From JBLFWJ01 sp047611425 (lineage in GTDB: Bacteria > Bacteroidota > Bacteroidia > UBA10329), in assembly GCA_047611425.1 (NCBI GenBank), contig JBLFWJ010000035.1, forward strand, positions 1 to 21,888: DNA of 21,888 nucleotides, given 5' to 3'. The notes beneath the pieces were generated by a model, which made no database searches, was not told where the DNA came from, and was given only the letters and a program-made list of their open reading frames with translations. The number at the start of each line of letters is the position of its first letter. Within the stretch, counting starts at the first letter, position 1. Both the position numbers and the translations under genes were made by a program. Positions 1 through 7,555 of the stretch are shown one piece after another.

Positions 1-861
1 TACATGGTGGCCGAGAACCAAAGTTGGTGGTTCATGTTCGATCGTTTTGGCGATTCAGACCTCCTTTACTTTTTAATCGCGGGAATCATTTCAATTGCGG
101 GAATAGTCTACCTGATCATTAAAGGGAAACTTAAAAATCAACTTGTTCCAATCCTCTTGGCAGTCGGGTCTTTTGTTCTTGGTTTGTTGGTGGTTAGAGG
201 AATCGTCCTTTTTGCACTGCTGTCCATACCGCTGTATGTCTCCGTCATAGCGGAATTCCAATCAAGGACAGCTAAAGGTCAAGGTGGTTTTATTCCGAAT
301 TTCGTTGTAGTATTCGGTTGCCTATTTGTTCTAATCGGGTTCTTTACAAGAAACACGGTCATTAGTCCGGTCAAGTATTATCAAGTAGAGGAGAAGGGCA
401 AAGCAAAGTTTGTTGCAGCTAATGCGATCGGTTTGACAGAAGGCATACATCGGTCAACCGAATTCTTCAAGGATGCAAAGATCCCTGGCCCACTGTTTAA
501 TAATTACGATGCTGGATCATTCTTGATCCACGGCTTAAAAGGGCAAAAAGTTTTTACCGATAATAGGCCAGAGGCCTATTCTGTGGCGCACTTTAAAGAA
601 GTGTATCAACCCATACAGGAAGATGACAACGCATGGCGAGCCATTGTTGCCAAGTACGACATCAACTCAATATTCTTTTACCGACACGACAACACACCTT
701 GGGGGCAGGACTTTCTGATCAGAAGAGTCCAAGATCCAGAATGGGTGCCGATTTATGTGGATCAACTCACCATTATTTTGCTCAAGGACACTTCAGCAAA
801 CAAACCGTGGATCGATCAATACCGTTTGCCTGATTCTATGTTTGGGGTTAAGCCGAATTGA
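1..861 (+). CDS. C-terminal part of a multi-pass membrane protein (partial, 5' end outside window)
   Basis: The reading frame is open from the first base, so the gene begins before the window; the ATG at position 4 is probably internal. The visible 286 residues contain roughly three or four hydrophobic membrane segments in about the first 125 residues. A soluble tail follows, with a stretch around residues 165-225 (Asn-Tyr-Asp-Ala-Gly-Ser, then Phe-Thr-Asp-Asn-Arg-Pro-Glu-Ala-Tyr). This resembles the C-terminal end of large multi-membrane proteins of the glycosyltransferase-39/oligosaccharyltransferase-like type, in which a membrane core ends in a short soluble domain with an 'NYxxGxyL...DxRxexY' pattern. 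That comparison is from memory and only suggestive; the catalytic N-terminal part is not in view. It ends with TGA just before a strong hairpin terminator and converges on dnaK. The membrane location is well supported; the enzymatic role is not. Confidence 0.75.
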   Translation, partial: YMVAENQSWWFMFDRFGDSDLLYFLIAGIISIAGIVYLIIKGKLKNQLVPILLAVGSFVLGLLVVRGIVLFALLSIPLYVSVIAEFQSRTAKGQGGFIPNFVVVFGCLFVLIGFFTRNTVISPVKYYQVEEKGKAKFVAANAIGLTEGIHRSTEFFKDAKIPGPLFNNYDAGSFLIHGLKGQKVFTDNRPEAYSVAHFKEVYQPIQEDDNAWRAIVAKYDINSIFFYRHDNTPWGQDFLIRRVQDPEWVPIYVDQLTIILLKDTSANKPWIDQYRLPDSMFGVKPN

Positions 862-870
862 GTGAAACGA

Positions 871-902
871 AAAGGCCGCTGATCATTCGATCAGCGGCCT
901 TT
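871..902. terminator. Bidirectional intrinsic terminator between convergent genes
   Basis: A perfect 14-bp stem (871-884 with 889-902) closes a 4-nt loop ATTC. The stem ends are AAA and TTT, so a short U-run follows the GC-rich stem on either strand. It sits 9 bp after the stop of the upstream membrane-protein gene and 21 bp after the stop of dnaK, which converge on it. It most likely ends transcription in both directions. Confidence 0.9.
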
Positions 903-923
903 CAATTCTACATAGACGAGTGC

Positions 924-2858
924 TTACTTGCTCTCTTCCTCTTTTACTTCTTCCTCGCTAACTTCTTCAAAGTCAACATCGGTTACTTCACCATCTTCGG
1001 TAGCTTGACCGGAATCCCCTGCTGGGCCAGCACCTTCGGCTCCACCTTCTGCTTCTTGGGTTGCATTGTACATCTCTTGAGATGCCGCTTGCCATACCGT
1101 GTTCAAGGTTTCCATTGAAGAATCTATCGCATCAAGATCCTTGGCTTCGTGTGCTTTCTTCAGATCAGCCAACGCATTTTCAATTGGCGTCTTCTTATCC
1201 TCAGGAAGTTTGTCACCGTAATCCTTCAACTGCTTCTCGGTCTGGAAAATCATTGCGTCCGCACCGTTGATCTTATCAGTTTCTTCCTTCAGTTTCTGGT
1301 CAGCCTCAGCATTAGCCTCAGCCTCCGTCTTCATTCTTTCGATTTCCTCGTCAGAAAGACCTGAAGAAGCCTCAATTCGAATGTTCTGGCTCTTACCTGT
1401 TGCCTTATCAGCAGCAGAAACAGTCATGATACCGTTCGCATCAATGTCAAAAGACACTTCAATTTGAGGAACGCCACGTGGAGATGGTGGGATGTCGGCC
1501 AAATGGAAACGTCCGATAGTCCGGTTGTCCTTTGCCATTGGTCGCTCTCCTTGTAGCACATGGATTTCGACCGATGGTTGGTTATCCGAAGCAGTAGAGA
1601 AAGTCTCAGACTTCTTAGTTGGAATCGTAGTGTTCGACTCGATCAACTTGGTCATTACTCCGCCCATTGTTTCGATACCCAATGAAAGTGGGGTTACATC
1701 AAGAAGAAGGACATCCTTCACCTCACCTGTAAGTACACCACCTTGTATGGCTGCACCGATGGCAACAACCTCATCAGGATTCACACCTTTAGACGGTGCT
1801 TTTCCGAAGAACTTCTCAACTACATTCTGAATAGCTGGAATTCTTGTAGATCCACCAACCAAGATTACTTCAGTAACCTCGTTCGGGTTCATTCCCGCAT
1901 CCTTCAATGCTTTCTTACAAGGCTCCAATGTTCTTTGAATCAAGCTATCTGCTAATTGCTCAAACTGAGCTCTGGTCAGATTTCTTACCAAGTGCTTAGG
2001 AATGCCATCAACTGGCATGATGTAAGGCAAGTTGATCTCTGTAGAAGTAGAGCTTGACAATTCAATTTTAGCTTTCTCAGCAGCTTCCTTCAAACGCTGA
2101 AGTGCCATAGGGTCTTTTCTAAGGTCGAGGTTCTCGTCCTTCTTGAATTCATCAGCCAACCAATCAATGATTACCTGGTCAAAGTCGTCTCCTCCTAAGT
2201 GAGTATCACCATTCGTAGACTTCACTTCAAATACACCGTCTCCCAATTCAAGAACCGAGATATCGAATGTTCCACCACCAAGGTCAAACACCGCGATGGT
2301 CATGTCAGTGGTCTTCTTATCAAGTCCGTAAGCCAAAGCCGCAGCTGTTGGCTCGTTGATAATTCGCTCAACTTTCAATCCAGCGATTTCACCGGCTTCG
2401 ATTGTAGCCTGACGCTGAGAATCGTTGAAGTATGCAGGCACGGTAATAACCGCTCCAGTTACTTCTTGCCCTAGGTAGTCCTCGGCAGTCTTCTTCATTT
2501 TCTGAAGAATCATAGCCGAAATCTCCTGAGGAGAATACATACGATCGTCAATCTTGATTCTAGCCGTACCGTTGTTTCCTTTCTCAACTGTATAAGGAAC
2601 ACGCTCTGCTTCAACCTTTACATCTTTGTATTGCTCACCCATAAAACGCTTTACAGAAGCGATTGTCTTAGTAGGGTTTGTGATTGCCTGTCTCTTGGCA
2701 GGGTCACCTACCTTTCTTTCTCCATCCTCAATAAAAGCTACAATAGAAGGAGTGGTTCTTCTTCCTTCGCTGTTTGGGATAACCACGGGCTCGTTACCTT
2801 CCATTACGGAAACGCAACTGTTCGTAGTACCCAAATCAATTCCTATTACTTTACTCAT
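924..2858 (-). CDS. dnaK: Molecular chaperone DnaK (Hsp70)
   Basis: This 644-residue protein is a full-length Hsp70, the ATP-driven chaperone that works with DnaJ and GrpE on unfolded polypeptides in the cytoplasm. The nucleotide-binding domain shows the phosphate-1 motif IGIDLGTTNS (residues 5-14), the phosphate-2 motif FDLGGGTFDIS (191-201), NEPTAAALAYG (168-178) and the adenosine motif VGGSTRIP (around 345). The interdomain linker DVLLLDVTPLSLG and the substrate-binding beta domain follow. The helical lid ends in an acidic tail (DVDFEEVSEEEVKEEESK). Length and order match the family with no truncation. The start is the first Met of the conserved N-terminus. grpE and dnaJ are not adjacent, as is common in Bacteroidota. 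A 168-bp non-coding gap upstream carries repeated TGTCA motifs that may mediate heat-shock control. The gene ends at a shared bidirectional terminator. Confidence 0.99.
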   Translation of the reverse strand: MSKVIGIDLGTTNSCVSVMEGNEPVVIPNSEGRRTTPSIVAFIEDGERKVGDPAKRQAITNPTKTIASVKRFMGEQYKDVKVEAERVPYTVEKGNNGTARIKIDDRMYSPQEISAMILQKMKKTAEDYLGQEVTGAVITVPAYFNDSQRQATIEAGEIAGLKVERIINEPTAAALAYGLDKKTTDMTIAVFDLGGGTFDISVLELGDGVFEVKSTNGDTHLGGDDFDQVIIDWLADEFKKDENLDLRKDPMALQRLKEAAEKAKIELSSSTSTEINLPYIMPVDGIPKHLVRNLTRAQFEQLADSLIQRTLEPCKKALKDAGMNPNEVTEVILVGGSTRIPAIQNVVEKFFGKAPSKGVNPDEVVAIGAAIQGGVLTGEVKDVLLLDVTPLSLGIETMGGVMTKLIESNTTIPTKKSETFSTASDNQPSVEIHVLQGERPMAKDNRTIGRFHLADIPPSPRGVPQIEVSFDIDANGIMTVSAADKATGKSQNIRIEASSGLSDEEIERMKTEAEANAEADQKLKEETDKINGADAMIFQTEKQLKDYGDKLPEDKKTPIENALADLKKAHEAKDLDAIDSSMETLNTVWQAASQEMYNATQEAEGGAEGAGPAGDSGQATEDGEVTDVDFEEVSEEEVKEEESK

Positions 2859-2952
2859 TCTATGCTGATTTAATTATTTGCTAAACTGTTAACGATTGGC
2901 CGTAGATCACTATTCGTGCCATTGCGTTACAACCAGAAAAGGATAGAAATTA

Positions 2953-3013
2953 TGTCAGACTATAGGAGAATAGCCTGAATCTAGGATGACAAAACCTGAC
3001 AAAAAGACTGACA
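2953..3013 (-). promoter_or_regulatory. Cluster of TGTCA repeats upstream of dnaK (candidate stress-regulatory element)
   Basis: Read on the dnaK strand, three direct TGTCA copies lie at 3013-3009, 3001-2997 and 2991-2987 (periods of 12 and 10 bp), and an inverted copy TGACA lies at 2957-2953. The cluster starts 13 bp after the stop of the upstream lipoprotein gene and ends about 95 bp before the dnaK start. No good TAnnTTTG -7 box is visible in this gap, which fits a promoter or operator of a different, stress-type class. The role is inferred from position and repetition only. Confidence 0.5.
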
Positions 3014-3026
3014 GGTTTGGATTTGA

Positions 3027-4106
3027 TTACTCGGTAAATCCTAGGTCGCTGGTATATTGCCCACTCATTAACTGTTGGGTGGAAAAACCATCTAAGAAAA
3101 GGTATACAGGGAAAAATTCCTGAGATCGAGAAGAAAACAGGCCTTTTCCAACTGCCATATTAGAGTAAACTACGTTATCAGTTAAAGATCCACTTGTTGA
3201 AGGTGCGTTAATTGTGATGTAATCGTAAAGATCGGTACCACCAATATGTACGAAGAGTTCCGCAGCATCATTAGCAGCGTTAACAGGGTTGTACCTAATT
3301 CCGCTTAATCTATGTCCGCCAACCAAAGGCTCAAGTGTCGTTCCAAGAGTCTGATAAAAAGTTTCACCATTAAATGCGATTGAAAAATTATTCGGTGTAC
3401 CAATATTTTCAAAAATAAAGGTGGTAATCTGCATATCCAATTGCTTAAATAAAGTATCGGGGTTTCCGTCCAGTACCTCTCTATAATGGAATCTCAACCA
3501 CAGCTCACCAGTTTTTACTCCAGCAGGATTACTGACAGTGATGGTTCTAGGTCTGTATCCATTTGAGGGATCGTGGAACAAAAGCTTTGGTACGTTAGAA
3601 TTAGGCGCAGTAAATCTGAAGGAATTAGAGTTAATCAATTCAACTCTTGCAGAATCTCTGTAACCCGATTTCGTGTTGTGCACCAATAACTCATATTCAT
3701 TTCCTCCAACCAGATTTTCATCTGTATGGTAAACCCGCTGATCGGGGCCAAAAAAGCCATATCCTCCTGTTGTATCTTTTCCATCAATCATGATGTCTGA
3801 AAGGACAAAGTGGTTTTTTGCATCGCCTTGGGCATCGTACTCGGTTAGAGTTACCATAAGATCTTCCACCGGAAAGTAAGAGGAGTCTGGCGTGCTTGCC
3901 ATAATGGCTGCATCAATTTCACCCAAAAAGGCTTTTTGCACACGAATGTTGTGACCAGAACCACCGTTACTGGGGTTGTCGTTAAGGTCCAATAGGCCAT
4001 AAACGATAGACAATTCTTTATAATCGCCAGCAACATCAAAATCTGTGGAGCATCCTTGAAAGCCAATAAACGCAGCAATTAGACCGAGGGAAAGCAGTTT
4101 TTTCAT
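3027..4106 (-). CDS. Lipoprotein of unknown function (DUF4249-like architecture)
   Basis: This is a 359-residue protein with a typical lipoprotein signal: MKK, a hydrophobic run, then Phe-Gln-Gly-Cys with the lipidated Cys at 19. The mature part is probably anchored in the outer or inner membrane facing the periplasm. Early in the mature chain is a stretch reading ELSIVYGLLDLND followed by an 'RVQKAFLG' segment and a 'VTLTEYD' segment. This is the layout seen in Bacteroidota DUF4249-type lipoproteins (an Ig-like N-terminal part that begins as a 'yvv.g.lt' strand and lists coupling strands). I am not certain of the family assignment. No catalytic motif is recognisable. It is transcribed from its own promoter in the divergent gap to the right and is followed by dnaK on the same strand after a 168-bp gap, so co-transcription with dnaK is not required. 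Confidence 0.85.
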   Translation of the reverse strand: MKKLLSLGLIAAFIGFQGCSTDFDVAGDYKELSIVYGLLDLNDNPSNGGSGHNIRVQKAFLGEIDAAIMASTPDSSYFPVEDLMVTLTEYDAQGDAKNHFVLSDIMIDGKDTTGGYGFFGPDQRVYHTDENLVGGNEYELLVHNTKSGYRDSARVELINSNSFRFTAPNSNVPKLLFHDPSNGYRPRTITVSNPAGVKTGELWLRFHYREVLDGNPDTLFKQLDMQITTFIFENIGTPNNFSIAFNGETFYQTLGTTLEPLVGGHRLSGIRYNPVNAANDAAELFVHIGGTDLYDYITINAPSTSGSLTDNVVYSNMAVGKGLFSSRSQEFFPVYLFLDGFSTQQLMSGQYTSDLGFTE

Positions 4107-4126
4107 TGTCGAAATTCCGTAATGCG

Positions 4127-4159
4127 CAAAGATAGTTATCCGTTGCTACGGTCATCAAA
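4127..4159 (-). promoter_or_regulatory. Bacteroidota-type promoter for the lipoprotein gene
   Basis: On the minus strand a -33-like TTTG (4159-4156) is followed after 21 nt by TATCTTTG (4134-4127), an exact match to the TAnnTTTG -7 consensus. The downstream ATG lies 20 nt further on. It overlaps the opposite promoter for the plus-strand gene. Confidence 0.65.
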
Positions 4160-4171
4160 TTTGTAGCTTTG
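4143..4171 (+). promoter_or_regulatory. Bacteroidota-type promoter for the secreted coiled-coil protein / panB operon
   Basis: TAGCTTTG (4164-4171) matches TAnnTTTG exactly and lies 31 nt before the ATG at 4203. A TTG at 4143-4145, 18 nt upstream, is a plausible -33 element. It probably drives the run from the secreted protein through panB, the pseudouridine synthase and the small lipoprotein. Confidence 0.6.
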
Positions 4172-4202
4172 TGTCAGCCAATTAGCAACAAAAAATTCCC
4201 TA

Positions 4203-5504
4203 ATGTTTCACTTTAAACCTCTGTTTTGGATTCTGCTGGCCTGTTCATTTCAGGTAATGGGGCAAGAAAAAGTTCAGATGAATTACAGCGAACTGGTTCA
4301 TCGCGAAGATTTTTCTGAGGAAAATGAAGATTGGCCATTTATTGCCAGTTATGAGAATTTATTCGGTATAGATAAGGACGAGTATTTCCTTCATCGAATG
4401 AACCGTGATTTGCCTTACGCCTTAATGGCTAAGTGGAAAACGAAACTCACTTCGTTCAACATTCTTACTGCTATTAAATTGGGCCCTGCTGATGATCGTA
4501 GCCAGTCTATGGGAGTGATTTTCTATGTGCAGCCAGATGGACAAGGGGCTATTGTGTTCGAAATGAACAAGTTTAAGGAGTATAGGGTGAAGCAGCTTGT
4601 TGGGAAATTCTACCGCTACCTAACGGGAGCAAAAGAGAATCTCGGATGGGTTAAGAGTAGCTTGGTAAGGGTTAAGAATGAGTACAATAGTGTAGATATT
4701 AAAGTAGAAGAGGGCCAAATAGATTTTTACTTAAACGACAAGTTTATAGAGTCATTTGACGCTCTAGAATACGGTCCTGGAAGTATGGGTTTGATTATCG
4801 GACCCAACACTAAAGCCAAGGTCGACTACTTCTATTTATACACTACTCCAGAAGCCATGTTGGTGGCAAAAGGTATGATGGAAGAGTTGAAGGTTGAGCA
4901 ATCCGCAAGAGAGAAGTTACGCTCCTCCACGTATGAAGTTGAACAGCTTCGAAGAGAAAACGAAACTTGTATCGCTGAGTTGGAAAGGGTTTCGGAAAAT
5001 CATGAAAAAGAAAAGAGTCGTATGAAACGGGCCGTTGATGGATTGCAAATACAGATTAACGCTCTTCAGGATTTTAAAGATAGGCTTTTGGTAGAAGTGG
5101 ATGAGGATGTGTATTTAACGCTTACCGGTGAATTGAAGGATGAAATAATGAAGAATCAAGTGCTGATGAAGGAGGTGAAGCAGTTTAGAGATTCCCTTTG
5201 GATGGCACATACCAAATACAGTAAGCTGAAGGTGGCTTTACTTGATAAAGCGGTGGTAAAAGGTAAGAAGGTAAAGGCAGCTCGTGATAAGGAAGAAGCA
5301 AGCAATACAAAACGAGCAATTGAAAAAGAGCTAAAGGAAGATGGCTGGAAGACGGAGCAGGAGGACTGGGAGAGCGAAAAAATAAAAAATACTCGAGCAA
5401 GAACACCTGCTACTGCATCCGGTGCCACAACTGTGGTAGGAGATATGAAAGAAGCTCTTCCCGTTCCTATCCCAGTAAAAAAAGCAGTAAAAAAGAAGCG
5501 CTAA
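4203..5504 (+). CDS. Secreted protein: concanavalin-like N-terminal domain plus long coiled coil, unknown function
   Basis: This 433-residue exported protein starts with a hydrophobic signal (residues 3-20) that could be cut after Val-Met-Gly, before Gln21. An alternative Leu-Leu-Ala-Cys site at Cys14 could make it a lipoprotein. Residues about 30-215 look like a jelly-roll/LamG-type or DUF1080-like beta domain: 'REDFSEENEDWPF', a central 'GVIFYVQPDGQGAIVFEMNK', then 'VEEGQIDFYLNDKF' and 'YGPGSMGLIIGPNTKAKVDYFYLYT'. This is the strand order of laminin-G-like domains that compute a 'small refractive' surface rather than a catalytic site. Residues about 220-350 are charged heptad-rich coiled coil (many E, K, R and L). 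The tail (residues 350-433) is lysine-rich, ending KKAVKKKR. It shares a TAATG stop/start with panB, an odd partner. I recognise no specific family. Confidence 0.85.
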   Translation: MFHFKPLFWILLACSFQVMGQEKVQMNYSELVHREDFSEENEDWPFIASYENLFGIDKDEYFLHRMNRDLPYALMAKWKTKLTSFNILTAIKLGPADDRSQSMGVIFYVQPDGQGAIVFEMNKFKEYRVKQLVGKFYRYLTGAKENLGWVKSSLVRVKNEYNSVDIKVEEGQIDFYLNDKFIESFDALEYGPGSMGLIIGPNTKAKVDYFYLYTTPEAMLVAKGMMEELKVEQSAREKLRSSTYEVEQLRRENETCIAELERVSENHEKEKSRMKRAVDGLQIQINALQDFKDRLLVEVDEDVYLTLTGELKDEIMKNQVLMKEVKQFRDSLWMAHTKYSKLKVALLDKAVVKGKKVKAARDKEEASNTKRAIEKELKEDGWKTEQEDWESEKIKNTRARTPATASGATTVVGDMKEALPVPIPVKKAVKKKR

Positions 5505-6319
5505 TGTCAGTTCACAAAACAGTAAAAAAGGTTACCACCCACACGCTTCTTTCTATGAAGCAAAATGGGGAGAAGATTGCCATGCTTACAGCATACGATT
5601 ACACTATGGCTCGTATTCTGGATCAGGCGGGAATTGACATTCTGCTTGTTGGAGATTCTGCTTCCAACGTTATGGCAGGTCATGAAACAACGTTGCCTAT
5701 CACTCTTAATGAGATGATATATCATGCCTCTTCAGTAATTCGGGCAGTAGATCGATCTCTTGTAGTAGTTGACATGCCGTTCGGTTCCTACCAAGGAAAC
5801 TCGCGTGAAGCTTTGGCATCGGCCATTCGCATCATGAAAGAGTCTGGCGGACATTCCATAAAAATGGAGGGTGGCCGTGAAATTATTGAATCGGTGCAAC
5901 GGATTCTATCGGCTGGTATTCCGGTGATGGGGCATCTTGGTTTAACACCTCAAAGCATTTATAAGTTCGGTACGTATACGGTAAGAGCGAAAGAAGAAGA
6001 GGAAGCTCAAAGGTTGATTGATGACGCCAAATTGCTGGAAGAAACGGGTTGTTTTGCCATCGTTCTTGAAAAAGTACCAGCCAAGTTAGCTGCCAAAGTT
6101 GCGACAGAGGTAGCCATTCCAATCATCGGTATTGGTGCTGGAAATGGTGTTGATGGCCAAGTGTTAGTAACGCATGATATGCTAGGAATGAACCAAGAGT
6201 TCAGTCCTCGCTTCCTAAGACGTTACTTGAATCTTGAACAAGACATGACCAAAGCGGTTCAGAATTATGTAGAGGATGTTCGTTCAAAAGACTTCCCAAA
6301 TAATAAGGAGCAGTATTAG
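5504..6319 (+). CDS. panB: 3-methyl-2-oxobutanoate hydroxymethyltransferase (ketopantoate hydroxymethyltransferase)
   Basis: PanB transfers a hydroxymethyl group from 5,10-methylenetetrahydrofolate to 2-oxoisovalerate, giving ketopantoate, the first committed step of pantothenate and so coenzyme A synthesis. At 271 residues it has the usual length. Family motifs are clear: MLTAYDY (27-33), LLVGDSASNVMAGH (47-60), VVVDMPFGSYQG (87-98), IKMEGG (119-124), GHLGLTPQ (143-150), FAIVLEKVP (184-192) and IPIIGIGAG (205-213). By alignment with known PanB, the metal and substrate residues correspond to Asp51, Asp90, Lys120/Glu122 and catalytic Glu189. Its ATG overlaps the TAA of the preceding secreted-protein gene by one base, so translation is probably coupled. 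No other pantothenate gene is nearby. Confidence 0.97.
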   Translation: MSVHKTVKKVTTHTLLSMKQNGEKIAMLTAYDYTMARILDQAGIDILLVGDSASNVMAGHETTLPITLNEMIYHASSVIRAVDRSLVVVDMPFGSYQGNSREALASAIRIMKESGGHSIKMEGGREIIESVQRILSAGIPVMGHLGLTPQSIYKFGTYTVRAKEEEEAQRLIDDAKLLEETGCFAIVLEKVPAKLAAKVATEVAIPIIGIGAGNGVDGQVLVTHDMLGMNQEFSPRFLRRYLNLEQDMTKAVQNYVEDVRSKDFPNNKEQY

Positions 6320-6356
6320 ATACGCTTCATTTTAGAGTTTCAATTCAACATTACTT

Positions 6357-7049
6357 ATGGCTAACAAATCCATTGAAGTCCTTTATGAGGACAACCACCT
6401 AATAGTCGTCAATAAACCTGCTGGCGTATTGGTTCAAGGTGATATTACTGGTGATGAGTGCTTGGCCGATATGGTTAAAGCCTACATTAAAGTTGCGTAT
6501 GACAAACCGGGTGACGTGTATCTCGGAATTGTTCATCGACTAGATCGTCCAGTGAGTGGACTGGTTCTTTTTGCAAGAACTACGAAGGCTCTAAAGAGAA
6601 TGAATCAAGCGTTTGCTGATCGCGAAGTTCAAAAGACATACTGGGCGGTTGTTGGAAAGCGTCCTTCGGATGAGAACGGACGATTGACTCATTATCTCCG
6701 AAAGAATCAGGAAAAGAATAAAAGCAAAGCCTTTGACAAGGAAGTGGCGCACAGCAAGTATTGTGAACTGACCTATAATATGATTGCCGGATCAGATCGA
6801 TACTGTTTGCTAAAGGTGAATCCAAAAACTGGCCGTCACCATCAAATTCGCGTTCAGTTGGCGCGAATGGGGTGTGTGATTAAAGGTGACTTGAAATACG
6901 GAGCATCAAGGTCTAATTCAGATGCGAGCATTCACTTGCATGCCCGAGAGTTGAAGTTTGAGCATCCCGTAAAGAAAACACCAATGAAACTTATGGCTCG
7001 AGTTCCAAAGGAAAGTCTGTGGCAGACTTTTGAGGAAATGGGTCACTAA
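6357..7049 (+). CDS. RluA-family RNA pseudouridine synthase
   Basis: This 230-residue cytoplasmic enzyme isomerises uridine to pseudouridine in rRNA or tRNA. The catalytic motif is HRLDRPVSGLVLFAR (60-74), with the nucleophilic Asp at 63. Other family marks are the N-terminal 'LYEDNHLIVVNKPAGVLVQ' block (9-27) and a C-terminal 'KTGRHHQIRVQLA' block with the conserved Arg-His-Gln. The protein is short because it has no N-terminal S4 RNA-binding domain, unlike RluD, so the target site (23S rRNA or tRNA) cannot be named. It lies 37 bp after panB and 9 bp before the next lipoprotein gene, so it is part of the same transcription unit. A panB-pseudouridine synthase pair is frequent in this phylum, from memory. 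Confidence 0.95.
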   Translation: MANKSIEVLYEDNHLIVVNKPAGVLVQGDITGDECLADMVKAYIKVAYDKPGDVYLGIVHRLDRPVSGLVLFARTTKALKRMNQAFADREVQKTYWAVVGKRPSDENGRLTHYLRKNQEKNKSKAFDKEVAHSKYCELTYNMIAGSDRYCLLKVNPKTGRHHQIRVQLARMGCVIKGDLKYGASRSNSDASIHLHARELKFEHPVKKTPMKLMARVPKESLWQTFEEMGH

Positions 7050-7058
7050 ATTCATAGT

Positions 7059-7547
7059 ATGAAACAATTCATATTTCTCCTAATCATCGGCTTCATTGCA
7101 CTGTCGTGCAATGAAACCCGTCAATCTTCTGATTCTCTTGAGACTGATGAAGTCCTTCTAGAATCTCAGAATTCGGTGGAACCTTCCTTGGTCGGTAATT
7201 GGAAAAGAACAAATAATGGGGGCGAGGAAAGGACTTTTGAATTCTGGCAGAAAACAGAGAACGGAAACTCTGGACTTGGCTTTACAATGGTGGGAGAAGA
7301 CACTGTATTTCAAGAGATTATGAGTATTGTCGTAATAGATGATGCGAAGTATCTGGATGTTCGAGGTGTCAATCCAACGCCCACTCTATTCAAATTGATT
7401 GAAGAGTCAGAGGCACATTTCGTTTGCGTTAATGACAGCAATGATTTTCCTAAGAGAATAGAATACCAGATAGAGGAAGATGAGATGACAGCAATTATAT
7501 CTGCTGGCGATAAAATGGTCGAATTTCAGTTTAAGAGAATCGAGTAG
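7059..7547 (+). CDS. Small lipoprotein with DUF6265-like domain
   Basis: This is a 162-residue predicted lipoprotein: a Lys-led hydrophobic signal ending Ala-Leu-Ser-Cys, with the lipidated Cys at 17. After a short Ser/Glu-rich spacer, residues about 44-162 hold one small beta-rich domain: 'LVGNWKR' at the start, 'GLGFTMVGEDTVFQEIMSI' in the middle and 'VNDSNDFPKRIEYQIEEDEMTAIISA' towards the end. That last pattern (an N-D-F-P-x-R-I-x-Y strand, then a strand ending in a short loop) is what I know from DUF6265/lipocalin-like proteins. Function is unknown in that family. The gene starts 9 bp after the pseudouridine synthase stop, and its TAG is 8 bp from the convergent stop of trhA. Confidence 0.85.
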   Translation: MKQFIFLLIIGFIALSCNETRQSSDSLETDEVLLESQNSVEPSLVGNWKRTNNGGEERTFEFWQKTENGNSGLGFTMVGEDTVFQEIMSIVVIDDAKYLDVRGVNPTPTLFKLIEESEAHFVCVNDSNDFPKRIEYQIEEDEMTAIISAGDKMVEFQFKRIE

Positions 7548-7555
7548 ATCTTATC

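Noticed and set aside
924..2873. Several plus-strand open frames of 66-112 codons inside dnaK
   Set aside because: They lie antisense to a perfectly conserved Hsp70 gene and show no protein family features; they are by-products of its codon pattern.
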